DNA from: Clostridium sp.
Lineage (GTDB): Bacteria > Bacillota_A > Clostridia > Lachnospirales > Lachnospiraceae
Assembly: GCA_023666975.1 (NCBI GenBank)
Contig: JAMPAW010000005.1
Coordinates: 1-64,000 of the forward strand
Direction of reading: 5' to 3'
Length of the DNA: 64,000 nucleotides
Part shown: in pieces, positions 15,702 to 23,884 of the stretch
How positions within the stretch are numbered: position 1 is the first letter of the stretch
How the letters are laid out: each line of letters begins with the position of its first letter
Notes under the pieces: generated by a model
Told to the model about the DNA's origin: nothing
Databases searched by the model: none
The model's input: the letters and a program-made list of their open reading frames with translations, nothing else
Translations under genes and position numbers: made by a program

Positions 15702-16332
15702 TCTTTAGTCCATCTATACGAGCTTGTAATGCTTGTGCAAGTTCACATCCTACATCATAGCTACAAGATGATAATAATGCCGAATAACGTTGTGTAAACT
15801 TCTCTGACTCTAGAACATCTAAGCCAACAGTTTTGATATAGTCATGAAATGCTTCTACCTTTGCAGGGAAACTTGGCTTTGTGGTCTTTGAAATTTTCAT
15901 AGCAATATCGTCTAATTGTGCTTTGTTGTTTTTGTAAATATCAAAATCCGACATATCCTTGCAAGAAACCCATGTATTGAAATCCTTTGCATTGTACAGA
16001 TAACGTCCGATTCCCCACTTCACAGCAGCTCGCTTAAATGCATCTGACAACCCACCTTTTTCACCCTCGATGTCGGTATCTCCAGCACCGTCACTTTTAG
16101 ATGTCCAACCGTCTTCAACATGTATTGCAATAGTGCAAACCAATCTTCCACCAACATTTTCGTAAGAATCGCTCCAGCCATTAATACCGCAAACTTCATC
16201 AAGTCTGTCTTGAACATCACGAGAATCTATGTAAACAAGCATATTGGCTTTAGTCTTATCTTTGTTTTTGTTTCCTACTCTCCAAGAAAGTTTTTCTACC
16301 GGAAAAGGTTTTTTCAATTCATCTTCTAACAT
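15688..16332 (-). CDS. Rad52/Rad22-family single-strand annealing protein
   Basis: 214 residues from the ATG after GGAGACAAAAA (a longer frame from 16365 has no start codon of note). The core NMLVYIDSRDVQDRLDEVCG, GWSDSYE, SDGAGDTDIEGEKGGLSDAF, KRAAVKWGIGRYLYN is the Rad52/22 signature (EGEKGG...AFKRA..WGIGRYLY). It anneals complementary single strands in phage recombination with the adjacent exonuclease and SSB. Confidence 0.93.
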   Translation of the reverse strand: MLEDELKKPFPVEKLSWRVGNKNKDKTKANMLVYIDSRDVQDRLDEVCGINGWSDSYENVGGRLVCTIAIHVEDGWTSKSDGAGDTDIEGEKGGLSDAFKRAAVKWGIGRYLYNAKDFNTWVSCKDMSDFDIYKNNKAQLDDIAMKISKTTKPSFPAKVEAFHDYIKTVGLDVLESEKFTQRYSALLSSCSYDVGCELAQALQARIDGLKNAGN

Positions 16333-16385
16333 TTTTTGTCTCCATTGTTGTTTTTTTAGTATCACGAAAAATTATAAAAATCAAA

Positions 16386-16811
16386 TCACCCTGTTAATTG
16401 TGTGATTTCCACATCTATTCCAGGTTCATCTCCCCAATATTTCTCTAGGTGCAGGATTGATATTATAGCGTCATCAGTCCAGAATCCTAAACGTATAAGA
16501 ATATCTTGGAAAATTTTTGTTGAATTATCCAAATCCGGCTTAACTGTACAAAACTTCTTTCCAGTTATGCGGTTTTTCTTTGGTTCACTTTTTCTCCAAG
16601 GGAAAGTCCAAACAATTTTTACTTCTAAAGCACCATCAAGAGGTCTATCAGGAGCATAAGGCATCAAAAGTGTCATCAAGTCATTCTGTGCTTGCTTGGG
16701 TTTCGAATTAGAAAACTTACCAACAAATTGGCTTCCATCTTTACGTTTTAGGATTCTCAATCCTGCTTGTCCAGTTGATTTTGGTGGAATACACTTTATT
16801 CGAAATTTCAT
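16386..16811 (-). CDS. rusA: RusA-like Holliday junction resolvase
   Basis: 141 residues. KPDLDNSTKIFQDIL plus GFWTDDAIIS are the conserved acidic motifs of RusA, and the N-terminal MKFRIKCIPPKSTGQ is typical. It cleaves four-way junctions and probably debranches DNA before packaging. It is part of the recombination block. Confidence 0.93.
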   Translation of the reverse strand: MKFRIKCIPPKSTGQAGLRILKRKDGSQFVGKFSNSKPKQAQNDLMTLLMPYAPDRPLDGALEVKIVWTFPWRKSEPKKNRITGKKFCTVKPDLDNSTKIFQDILIRLGFWTDDAIISILHLEKYWGDEPGIDVEITQLTG

Positions 16812-16813
16812 AA

Positions 16814-17458
16814 TTACCTCCGCTGATAAAACGTATCAAAAATGCTTCTATGTTTCAATACGTTTTTAACGTTTTCAACAACTTTTTCAACCTCTTTAGA
16901 CTCTTCAATTTGTTTTGTCGCCATGAAAGCCTCTTTTTCTAGCAACTCTGCATCTGTAAATACTTTTACATACTTTTTTCCGATTGGCTTAGCAGCATAT
17001 TCAATTCTGCTTTTTGCATAGTTTGGGACTTTTCTAACTCGACATACTTGGCTTAAAATGATATTGTTTGACTTGAGTTTTTTTCGCATAAACTCCTCAA
17101 GCATTTCTACGTCGATCTCTTTGTTGTCAAACTCTTTCAGTACGTCTTTATCATCGAAATAGATACTTGCCATGCGTTTAAGTAAATACCTTTTAGGGGA
17201 GCTATACTTAACTGGAGTGTACTTTTCTCTCATATTTCGATAGATTTCTTGAGCCTCATCAGGACGAGGTTTTCTAAGCAAGTTGGCAACACTTGTGTGA
17301 TCTCTATGCAACATTTTTCCAATTTGAGTTGTGCTGTATCCTAAAGCTGAAAAAACGTGGCAAATGACGATCTTTTTGTGTACAACCTCTTTGTCTCTAC
17401 GACTTCCAAGTATTTCCGATTTGTTTATCATCAGCAAATCACATATTTCATCTAACAT
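16814..17458 (-). CDS. DnaA domain IV-like DNA-binding protein
   Basis: 214 residues from ATG 17458 with GGAGG six bases upstream. LLMINKSEILGSRRDKEVVH then FSALGYSTTQIGKMLHRDHTSV is the DnaA domain IV helix-turn-helix signature (RRxxxVVxxR... GYSxxxIGxxLxRDHxTV). There is no AAA+ domain. The rest is basic and partly coiled coil. It likely binds DnaA-box-like sites to start or block replication; no box cluster was checked. It is coupled to the upstream initiator-like gene. Confidence 0.82.
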   Translation of the reverse strand: MLDEICDLLMINKSEILGSRRDKEVVHKKIVICHVFSALGYSTTQIGKMLHRDHTSVANLLRKPRPDEAQEIYRNMREKYTPVKYSSPKRYLLKRMASIYFDDKDVLKEFDNKEIDVEMLEEFMRKKLKSNNIILSQVCRVRKVPNYAKSRIEYAAKPIGKKYVKVFTDAELLEKEAFMATKQIEESKEVEKVVENVKNVLKHRSIFDTFYQRR

Positions 17459-18368
17459 TTTCATCCTCCTTGTATTGTTTTTCGAAATCCTGTAATGTTT
17501 TTTTATAAACATCTTCTCCGTGATTAATCAAGTCTAACATACCAAGATATCCACACCCCTTGATGTATTCCACTAGAGCAAGGTTCTTTTTCTTGGTTTG
17601 TTCTGTTCGTTTCTTTTCCTGTTCTGATTTTTTCCTTTCTTCATCTCTTCTCTTACGTTTCATCTCCTCAATTCGTTTGTTGTTTTCTATTTGCTCGTCA
17701 AGAATATCCTCTTGTGAGGGCTTATAGAACAATTCATTACCATTGCAAAAGCCTTGGTAATTGTTGTCTATGCAGTGCAATATTGCTTTCTTAGCAAGAT
17801 GGAAATTATTTCTAGTGAGTTCTTTTAGTTTCTTCAACATCCGTTGTCGGGATTCATCACTTCGGTACTTCTTACCTTGCTTGTTTTGTTCCCAGTAACG
17901 GAATAAAGTTTCGTAATCTACAACCTCATCAATTTTAATTTTATCCACAGGGTTATTCTTCCTTGGGGGAGATGATATATATTTATATATATCAGAGGGG
18001 GTATTATTATTTATATTATTATTAGCCTTATCATTTAGTTTAAGGCTGCCTTTAAGTTCTGTTTTAGGCTGCCTTATCATATCGGTTAAGCTAAAGTTAA
18101 GGTTTGATTGAAGTGTTCTTATCCTCCCATCAAAAGAAACTACTGAGATAAAACCTAGATTAATCAGCTTATTAATACTTCTCGATACTGAAACAACACT
18201 AATCCCTAAAAAGTCTGCGAAATATTCATTACCAGCAAAACAATGATCTTCATTGTCAAGGCTGTCGATTTCGAGCAGTATTATCTTATCGGTCCAATTT
18301 AGCTCTTTGCATAAATAGATTTCCTTGGGTATCCATATTCCCTTAAAATCTCTTGCAAGATTCTCCAT
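17448..18368 (-). CDS. Replication initiator-like protein with winged helix
   Basis: 306 residues. Residues ~10-100 (GIWIPKEIYLCKELNWTDKI ... GISVVSVSRSINKLINLGFI) form the helix-turn-helix of phage replisome-organiser or DnaD-type proteins. After a low-complexity linker, residues ~160-230 resemble a primosomal C-terminal domain, followed by a long charged helix (KRKRRDEERKKSEQEKKR). It is the first gene of the minus replication operon, reading away from the divergent control region. Confidence 0.75.
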   Translation of the reverse strand: MENLARDFKGIWIPKEIYLCKELNWTDKIILLEIDSLDNEDHCFAGNEYFADFLGISVVSVSRSINKLINLGFISVVSFDGRIRTLQSNLNFSLTDMIRQPKTELKGSLKLNDKANNNINNNTPSDIYKYISSPPRKNNPVDKIKIDEVVDYETLFRYWEQNKQGKKYRSDESRQRMLKKLKELTRNNFHLAKKAILHCIDNNYQGFCNGNELFYKPSQEDILDEQIENNKRIEEMKRKRRDEERKKSEQEKKRTEQTKKKNLALVEYIKGCGYLGMLDLINHGEDVYKKTLQDFEKQYKEDENVR

Positions 18369-18513
18369 CTAACGAATCTCCTCGCTTGTTGTTGATGAAG
18401 AAATCATATTCAACAAAACGTTAAAAACAAGTTAACAACCCTACTTGTGCACATATCACCATTTCTTTTGCTTTTTCAGTTTTTTTAATGTATGTTTTCT
18501 GTGAGGAGATGAT
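18369..18513. promoter_or_regulatory. Divergent control region of replication and early operons
   Basis: 145 bases between divergent genes. On the minus strand TTGTTT and TATGAT are 16 bases apart. On the plus strand TTGCTT and TATGTT are 17 apart, before GAGGAG. An inverted repeat GTTAA...TTAAC (about 18430-18445) overlaps the minus -35 and may be an operator. The promoters are moderate matches only. Confidence 0.45.
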
Positions 18514-18972
18514 ATGGAGATTAAACCAGATTACAGATTTACAAAACTGCACACATCCAAAGGAACAATCTATACGTTTTCCATATATCTTGGAATTGAA
18601 AAATCATTCTTTGGGTGGGGTAATACCATAAAAGATGCTGTAAAAAGTGCGTGTGATTTGTATGGTGAAGAAATATCAGATGTGGAAAACTTTTTGAAAT
18701 ATCTTGATGAATTTGGAAGTGCAATAAACGTTCCTGAATATCAGAGTAAGATAAAAGAATTTCATGCTATGCGAAAAGATGTCTTATCAAGAGAATGTGC
18801 TTTCTGTGGTGGAGAATTGCCCCCAAATAGGAAAAGATTTTGCTGTAATGAGTGTTCAAAAAAATTCTACTCAAGATACCACTATCTCAAGAAAGTTTCT
18901 AAGCGTTTTGAGGAGAGTATAGAAGATGCCAGTAAGAATAAAATCAGCGGCGGCTATCAAAAGAAAAAATGA
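18514..18972 (+). CDS. Early protein with C-terminal zinc finger
   Basis: 152 residues, GAGGAG upstream. Residues ~1-85 resemble a small alpha-beta domain (GTIYTFSIYLGIEKSF, AVKSACDLYGEE). Residues ~95-120 are CAFCGGELPPNRKRFCCNEC, a zinc ribbon like that in the FTR-like protein at 11689-12003. The C-terminus is basic. Function unknown. Confidence 0.65.
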   Translation: MEIKPDYRFTKLHTSKGTIYTFSIYLGIEKSFFGWGNTIKDAVKSACDLYGEEISDVENFLKYLDEFGSAINVPEYQSKIKEFHAMRKDVLSRECAFCGGELPPNRKRFCCNECSKKFYSRYHYLKKVSKRFEESIEDASKNKISGGYQKKK

Positions 18973-19171
18973 CATCAAAGAGTATAAAGAAAATAAATAC
19001 AGAAGGAAATGGTTTGTTTGGAAACATACCGATAAATTTCAGACGTTTGTCGACTTTTACTTTGCTCAGAAAGAATGTAAAGATGATGAGGTGGTAATCT
19101 GGAGGAAAGTTCCTAAAATGTATCTAAACCGAATCGATGCTGCTATCAATGCTATCGTAGGAGTTAAATAA
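18926..19171 (+). CDS. Small basic early protein
   Basis: 81 residues. It overlaps the previous gene by 47 bases and has GAGGAG upstream within that gene. Lys/Arg-rich N-terminus and an aromatic centre (KWFVWKHTDKFQTFVDFYFA). No family recognised. Confidence 0.55.
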   Translation: MPVRIKSAAAIKRKNDIKEYKENKYRRKWFVWKHTDKFQTFVDFYFAQKECKDDEVVIWRKVPKMYLNRIDAAINAIVGVK

Positions 19172-19419
19172 TGATCGGTTCTGTAAGAAGATGTATAACA
19201 AATGGCGATTTCTATATTGTAGTAAAACGCAAAGATAGCAACAATTTTATGTGCTATTGGTCGAAAATAGGTCTTTCTTGCGATGATATTGATGACATCA
19301 TGAATGATGAAGAAGTCCACTCAATTCCTGAAAACTTAGTCAGAAAAATAGATATTAGATATTTTCTTAATTTATGCAAAAAGGCTTATGAGGTGAAGTA
19401 TGAAGCAAGCTCTGATTGA
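19171..19419 (+). CDS. Small early protein
   Basis: 82 residues, start coupled by TAATGA to the previous stop. Mixed alpha-beta (GDFYIVVKRKDSNNFMCYW) with an acidic middle. Function unknown. Confidence 0.6.
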   Translation: MIGSVRRCITNGDFYIVVKRKDSNNFMCYWSKIGLSCDDIDDIMNDEEVHSIPENLVRKIDIRYFLNLCKKAYEVKYEASSD

Positions 19420-19909
19420 TTATGCTAAAAGAGGAGAATATAACGAGTTATACACTCCTAAAACAGCCATCGCCCCAGTCGTTAAATATATTCCAAGAGA
19501 TGTAAAAACAGTTTGGTGTCCTTTCGACACAAAAGAAAGCGAAATCGTTAAAACGCTAGAAGAAAACGGAATAGAAGTAATTAATTCTCACATTTGGGAA
19601 GGAAAAGACTTCTTTGAATATGAGCCAGATGATTATGATATGATTATATCTAATCCTCCATTCTCTAAGAAAGAAGACGTAATGAATAGACTTTACGCTC
19701 TTGGCAAGCCTTGGATGATGTTATATCCGCTAACAGCATTAGAAGGTGCCAAAAGACATGAGTTGTATAAGAACGGTATTGGCGTAATTGTTTTCGATAA
19801 ACGTGTTGATTTTAACGGTAAAAAATCAACGTGGTTTAATACAAGTTGGTTTATCCACCATCCGTTATATGATGGTAGAATATTATTTGAGAGATTAACG
19901 AGTAGTTAA
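19400..19909 (+). CDS. Methyltransferase-like protein with NPPF motif
   Basis: 169 residues. DYDMIISNPPFSKKEDV is the catalytic NPPF motif of amino-methyltransferases, and TVWCPFDTKESEIVKTLEEN may be a divergent AdoMet region; a standard GxGxG loop is not obvious. This compact form is common in phages and is annotated as DNA N6-adenine or tRNA methyltransferase-like. It may modify phage DNA to evade host restriction. The start overlaps the previous gene, with AGGTGA upstream. Confidence 0.7.
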   Translation: MKQALIDYAKRGEYNELYTPKTAIAPVVKYIPRDVKTVWCPFDTKESEIVKTLEENGIEVINSHIWEGKDFFEYEPDDYDMIISNPPFSKKEDVMNRLYALGKPWMMLYPLTALEGAKRHELYKNGIGVIVFDKRVDFNGKKSTWFNTSWFIHHPLYDGRILFERLTSS

Positions 19910-19933
19910 AATTATTGTGATAGTATCTTCTGC

Positions 19934-20371
19934 ATGAGGATGATGACAATAACATTTGTAAAAGAACAACCAAGTGTTGTTCACCGAAACAGAAGAAACT
20001 TTTCAGGTAAGTTCAAACAGGCTTTTGTGTCTTTTTGTGCTTACAAAGGATATTTTGATGGAACCTTTAACAAAGAACAGATAAGACTTGCCAAAAAAGG
20101 TAGACTTCCAGAAGGTCTGACTGTTCACCATATAACACCTCTTGGTGGAGGAGGGCAGAACGATTTTAACAATCTTACTGTCATTAGCGAGAGTTTCCAC
20201 AAATTCCTAAATAAGAACTTCTTTGATAGACAACTCAAAGGAATAAATGATGAGCCAGTCGGTTTTACTAAAGAACTAAAGGTCCCATATCTTCCAACAG
20301 TTGCCTTAAAGAAAGAGAGAGAAATTGTTGAATTTATGAGATTGATAAATCGGAGAGGAAATGAAATATAG
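19934..20371 (+). CDS. HNH nuclease-like protein
   Basis: 145 residues; the start may be the second or third ATG (ATGAGGATGATG), since GAGG precedes them. GLTVHHITPLGGGGQNDFNN, LTVISESFHKFLN gives HH, N and H in HNH order without zinc-binding cysteines. It is another candidate mobile or processing nuclease in the early region. Confidence 0.7.
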   Translation: MRMMTITFVKEQPSVVHRNRRNFSGKFKQAFVSFCAYKGYFDGTFNKEQIRLAKKGRLPEGLTVHHITPLGGGGQNDFNNLTVISESFHKFLNKNFFDRQLKGINDEPVGFTKELKVPYLPTVALKKEREIVEFMRLINRRGNEI

Positions 20372-20840
20372 CGAATATTTAGAACGTTGTTTAGATACTT
20401 GGGGGAAAGGACATGAGGAGATACGAATCCTTGTCGGAATTGAGGAGGAGTTCGGTGAACTTTCTGGAAAAGTAAAACGCTTTTATCGTGGCGACTATGA
20501 TGATGACTATGAAAAATTTGCAAAAGATATTATTGGTGAGATAGGTGATTGTCTGTACTATTTGACTATGGCTATCAATACGTTTAATGGTGAAGTTGAG
20601 TTCGACTTGAAAGATGTTGCACAGCCAGATGATGAGGACATTTTCACTTGCTGGAAACAATTAATGGAAGCAAAAAGAATTTGTTTAGAAAACAAAAACT
20701 ACGTGACTCTTGTCGAAAATCTGTTAGCATTTGGTAATCGTCTCGGATTCTATTCAAAGGAAGTTATTGGATATAATATCACTAAACTCCAGGATAGAAA
20801 AAGACGTGGTGTTATTAAAGGTACTGGCGACAACCGATGA
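20361..20840 (+). CDS. MazG-like nucleotide pyrophosphohydrolase
   Basis: 159 residues. EEEFGELSGKVKRFYRGDYD and IIGEIGDCLYYLTMAI contain the ExxE...ExxD magnesium-binding pattern of all-alpha NTP pyrophosphatases (MazG/phage). It would remove aberrant or alarmone-related nucleotides or adjust dNTP pools during infection. Overlaps its neighbours by 11 and 4 bases. Confidence 0.82.
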   Translation: MKYSEYLERCLDTWGKGHEEIRILVGIEEEFGELSGKVKRFYRGDYDDDYEKFAKDIIGEIGDCLYYLTMAINTFNGEVEFDLKDVAQPDDEDIFTCWKQLMEAKRICLENKNYVTLVENLLAFGNRLGFYSKEVIGYNITKLQDRKRRGVIKGTGDNR

Positions 20841-21061
20841 GAAAAAAGAAACCATACCTTTCAAGATTTATGGATGGTAAATATTATGTCGTTAAAGCCA
20901 AAAGAAGAGATTGGTTTTGGAACGGACATAAACTTGTTATCGGTATCGAAGGTGCTAAAGTTTATAAACATAAAAAAGCAGCTATGACTGCATTCTGGAA
21001 AGCAGATGCCTACTGTTATCCAGATTTATGTATTAGGGAGGTAGAATATTACGATGAATGA
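20837..21061 (+). CDS. Small basic early protein
   Basis: 74 residues, Lys-rich with several Trp (KRRDWFWNGHKLVIGIEGAK). Overlaps both neighbours. No family recognised. Confidence 0.6.
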   Translation: MRKKKPYLSRFMDGKYYVVKAKRRDWFWNGHKLVIGIEGAKVYKHKKAAMTAFWKADAYCYPDLCIREVEYYDE

Positions 21062-21314
21062 TTATTACAAGGTTTACGTTGGAAGATTCGAAAAAGGTAA
21101 AAGAGGACTTTGCTCTGCTCCTGCGCTATATAGAAGCGTATTTCATAAAGACTTGGGATCGTGCTTAGATGCGCTCTTGAAAATAGTAAAAACAGGCTTA
21201 GACATTTACATAAAGAAGCCAACAGGTGAAGTTTACGCCTATCATAGAGACTTAATGAATATGCCAAAAGAAGACGCCATTAAGTGTCTTGAGCCAAACG
21301 ATTTCCCAGAATAA
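21054..21314 (+). CDS. Small early protein, last of plus operon
   Basis: 86 residues (MNDYYKVYVGRFEKGKRGLC...), mixed charge, followed at once by a bidirectional terminator. Function unknown. Confidence 0.6.
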   Translation: MNDYYKVYVGRFEKGKRGLCSAPALYRSVFHKDLGSCLDALLKIVKTGLDIYIKKPTGEVYAYHRDLMNMPKEDAIKCLEPNDFPE

Positions 21315-21320
21315 AAAATA

Positions 21321-21350
21321 TGCTCTTAAAGGAATTTACTTTTAAGAGCA
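21321..21350. terminator. Bidirectional terminator between convergent operons
   Basis: TGCTCTTAAA pairs with TTTAAGAGCA around a 10-base loop. T-rich tracts lie on both sides, serving the plus early operon and the minus phosphoesterase gene. Confidence 0.85.
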
Positions 21351-21387
21351 TTTTCATAATAACTAAAGTCACACTTTAGATTTTCGG

Positions 21388-22284
21388 CTACATATCTACA
21401 CAAACAACAGCATTTTTTTGCTCATCAGAGCGATTATTTTGCAATTCAGGTGAGATGCTATATCCTTCACAATTTGGCTCGCATAGATCAAAAATGATGC
21501 CATTACGTTCTTTGTTTTTTCCAAACACAACCGCAGACTGACTTGCTCTACCAACAAGCTGTAATTCATTAAATGAATAAGCATTGTCTCCACTTAGTGA
21601 TCCGCCTCTTGACCATAACATATTCATATATGGGCTATGAATGTGTCCAGAGAGAACATAATCAATCATTACGCCTTGGGCTGCATATTTAGCACGAAGT
21701 TTTGATACAGCAGCTTCTAAATTCTTTTCGAATCCGTATCCATGTACCAAAAGTATATTTACACTATTACAACAAACAATAAACTCTAATCCCTCTTTTA
21801 CGAATTTAACATCAGAGCCAGAGTAATATGCTTTAAGCATTTTATACAAAGTAGAATCGAAGTTATTAGAAACAACAGATTTAGACATAATAAACTCTTT
21901 ATCAAGTCTGGATTCGTTTCCATAGCAAGCGGCAATAGATAGCTGATACTTCTCGTTAAGATCATCAAGAGCTTGTCTAAGAATATCAAAAGCTCCAATT
22001 ACAGTGTTTGCTGAGTTTTCTACATTAGTTAATAGCTCATCTAATCTTCTGGAACTGTTAATGAAATCGCCAGTCATAGCAACGAAAACTTTTTTAACAC
22101 CATACGAATCGAAGAAACGACACGATTCGTCAATATATTTTTTGAGTCTTTTGCCTGCTACTTTCCAATTATACTTATTATGGGGAAGGTCAATACCCTC
22201 GCCAAAGTGGAGATCAGTAAGATGCAAAACACCAAAGTATTCGCTATCACATTGTTTTTTTTTTGATATTTTTAGGTTTTTCAA
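21388..22284 (-). CDS. Calcineurin-like metallophosphoesterase (probably shifted from the upstream HTH ORF)
   Basis: Up to 298 residues. LTDLHFG (DxH), MTGDF (GD), YGNES (GNE replacing GNH), LLVHGYG and SGHIHSP (GHxH) are the metal ligands of calcineurin-type phosphoesterases. The only start before the catalytic motif is TTG 22284, without a ribosome-binding site; the first ATG lies inside the enzyme core. The upstream HTH ORF (22247-22600) overlaps at an A10 run, and losing one A there joins the two frames. The product is therefore likely an HTH-phosphoesterase fusion, unless the run is a sequencing error. Confidence 0.8.
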   Translation of the reverse strand: MKNLKISKKKQCDSEYFGVLHLTDLHFGEGIDLPHNKYNWKVAGKRLKKYIDESCRFFDSYGVKKVFVAMTGDFINSSRRLDELLTNVENSANTVIGAFDILRQALDDLNEKYQLSIAACYGNESRLDKEFIMSKSVVSNNFDSTLYKMLKAYYSGSDVKFVKEGLEFIVCCNSVNILLVHGYGFEKNLEAAVSKLRAKYAAQGVMIDYVLSGHIHSPYMNMLWSRGGSLSGDNAYSFNELQLVGRASQSAVVFGKNKERNGIIFDLCEPNCEGYSISPELQNNRSDEQKNAVVCVDM

Positions 22285-22600
22285 TTAAAGAAATTTTTTT
22301 AATAATTTCTCTTGACAAATCCTCAATACAGTTGTATTCCCTTGCATACTCTCTGAACGATTTACGTTCTATTCTATTTGTATCTTGGTATTTTTGTGTT
22401 TGACGTTTGTATTTCACATTCTCCCGAATAATCTCCTCATCAACCTCGTTCCGCGGAGAATAATCAACAACTCCTAGCTTTTTAGCTTTATTGAGAAGAA
22501 ATCCAAATGTCCTTCTAGGCATATCGAGAGCATAAGCCGCCCTTGTTTTTGTTCCAAATTTTTCAAGAGCGTCATTAAGTTGCTCGTAGTTATATCTCAT
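22247..22600 (-). CDS. HTH domain ORF upstream of phosphoesterase
   Basis: 117 residues. ALEKFGTKTRAAYALDMPRR, TFGFLLNKAKKLG is a helix-turn-helix of the transposase/regulator type. The C-terminal half is charged and ends within an A10 run that overlaps the phosphoesterase frame (22251-22260). Phage proteins with this HTH followed by a phosphoesterase in one chain are familiar, which supports a fused product by slippage or frameshift. Confidence 0.75.
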   Translation of the reverse strand: MRYNYEQLNDALEKFGTKTRAAYALDMPRRTFGFLLNKAKKLGVVDYSPRNEVDEEIIRENVKYKRQTQKYQDTNRIERKSFREYAREYNCIEDLSREIIKKISLIEKPKNIKKKTM

Positions 22601-22812
22601 TTACATACCTCATTGTAATAAATATCCTGGATGAGAATATAACGAGATAAGCCTATTGTCAAAGTTTCCTGTTGAGAATTATAAAGAATCTCCTTGGTAA
22701 TTAAAAGTCCACACACATTCTCATTTGTTGGAAACTTTGATGTTGAGCATCCGCTCAATGTCATGACTATCAAGAGTGCTAACATAATCACTAATGTTTT
22801 TAATCTTTTCAT
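22597..22812 (-). CDS. Putative outer-membrane spanin lipoprotein (Rz1-like)
   Basis: 71 residues. The N-terminus is a lipoprotein signal peptide (hydrophobic LVIMLALLIVMTLSGC; lipobox LSGC, Cys22). The mature part is short. It overlaps the upstream small membrane gene out of frame by 92 bases, the arrangement of Rz/Rz1 spanin pairs next to holin and endolysin genes. It is unusual in lacking a proline-rich stretch. Confidence 0.65.
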   Translation of the reverse strand: MKRLKTLVIMLALLIVMTLSGCSTSKFPTNENVCGLLITKEILYNSQQETLTIGLSRYILIQDIYYNEVCK

Positions 22813-22933
22813 TTTTGATTAACTCCTCCTGTTGGCACTCTCTGATAGCTTGATTGTATCCTAATTTTATTAGTTGTCTGTCAGCTAAGTACCTTATTAA
22901 GTCTGCGATTATTTGAATTATCTGTTTAACCAT
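22721..22933 (-). CDS. Putative inner-membrane spanin-like protein (Rz-like)
   Basis: 70 residues. Helical, with IIQIIADLIRYLADRQLIKL at the N-terminus followed by a charged coiled-coil-like stretch. Its position next to the lysis genes and the overlapping lipoprotein frame suggest an i-spanin. The N-terminal segment is amphipathic rather than a clean membrane helix, so the call is tentative. Confidence 0.5.
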   Translation of the reverse strand: MVKQIIQIIADLIRYLADRQLIKLGYNQAIRECQQEELIKNEKIKNISDYVSTLDSHDIERMLNIKVSNK

Positions 22934-22963
22934 GTTTACCGTTCGGGAAAGTTTGTATAAAAA

Positions 22964-22994
22964 GAGCGATAATTTTCTACAAAATTTACCGCTC
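22964..22994 (-). terminator. Terminator between lysis genes and spanin genes
   Basis: GAGCG pairs with CGCTC, with a partly paired interior (TAAATTTT/AAAATT), followed by five T on the minus strand. The GAGCGGTAAA sequence here recurs as GAACGGTAAA at 22935-22945. Confidence 0.65.
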
Positions 22995-23040
22995 AGGTAA
23001 TTTCAAAAACAAACAATTTTGTTACCGATCTGTAACAAAA

Positions 23041-23071
23041 AGAGAGATACTTTTCTCAAAGTCACCTCTCT
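23041..23071 (-). terminator. Strong terminator after holin-like gene
   Basis: AGAGAG and CTCTCT enclose an inner ACTTT/AAAGT stem, followed by five T on the minus strand. Confidence 0.8.
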
Positions 23072-23098
23072 AGAGTATTTTGAGAAATATATTTCTCG

Positions 23099-23326
23099 CT
23101 ATTCTTTGAAAGAAGAGATGAACTCGTCAATTTTCAATTTGATTGCTTTTACTTCTTCTTCAGACAATGCTCCGTCTGAAAGAGCGACACGGCATTCGTT
23201 CAAGAGTTCAACAGCCTTATCAACGACTTTTGCATATTTGCTTTTCAGAGCTTTATTCATGAATGGAAGGCTAAGAATAGCGGTCAAAATAAAAGCAATT
23301 ACAGTGTATAAAGTTGTGTTTTCCAT
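23099..23326 (-). CDS. Holin-like small membrane protein
   Basis: 75 residues. One N-terminal membrane helix (LYTVIAFILTAILSLPF) then a charged helical tail with LLNECRVALSDGALSEEEVK. It lies immediately after the endolysin gene (1-base gap). Size and position fit a holin or endolysin-associated membrane protein. Confidence 0.65.
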   Translation of the reverse strand: MENTTLYTVIAFILTAILSLPFMNKALKSKYAKVVDKAVELLNECRVALSDGALSEEEVKAIKLKIDEFISSFKE

Positions 23327-23327
23327 A

Positions 23328-23882
23328 TTATTTTCCTATCAAAATTGCATTGAGTTGCATTTTGGTTGTTCTATTAATCCAACCACGCAAATATCTAGCT
23401 CGGCGGATTAGTTTTATTTGTTTCTTCTGAGCTGTATCACTTTCAGTAGAAGTACACAACCCATCGTAATACATAATGCGTTCTGCTGTAAACCCACAGA
23501 TAATATCATTAACATCCATTTTATTTAATGCAGCTAAAGTTTTCGGACCAATGACTCCATCTGCTGTAACCTTTAGAACTCTCTGAAGCATTCTTTTAGG
23601 TACTATAGTACCACAATTAACAGCAGTATCAAATACCAAAAGAGCCACAGGCAGAGGCAAGTGTTCTGCTCCAGATTCTATCCAATAAAAAGTCTCATAG
23701 AATTGTTTTGCTTGTTCAACAGTAAGATTTCTTATAGTGTCTTTTGTGGCTTCTGGATAAGCATTTTTATAGGCTCGTAATGATACACCATATTTCGTTA
23801 TACCGCCACTGTCTTTAGGATCATCAACAAGTCCACCTTCAGCGTCTAAAATGTATTTAATACATTTCTCGAATTTACTCAC
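23328..23882 (-). CDS. Endolysin, glycosyl hydrolase 108 family
   Basis: 184 residues. ILDAEGGLVDDPKDSGGITKYGVS carries the GH108 catalytic Glu in EGG and the DPxDxGGxTxxG motif. VLLVFDTAVNCG and RVLKVTADGVIGPKTLAAL belong to the C-terminal peptidoglycan-binding part. It cleaves peptidoglycan at lysis. There is no signal peptide, so export depends on a holin; two membrane proteins flank it. Confidence 0.95.
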   Translation of the reverse strand: MSKFEKCIKYILDAEGGLVDDPKDSGGITKYGVSLRAYKNAYPEATKDTIRNLTVEQAKQFYETFYWIESGAEHLPLPVALLVFDTAVNCGTIVPKRMLQRVLKVTADGVIGPKTLAALNKMDVNDIICGFTAERIMYYDGLCTSTESDTAQKKQIKLIRRARYLRGWINRTTKMQLNAILIGK

Positions 23883-23884
23883 TA

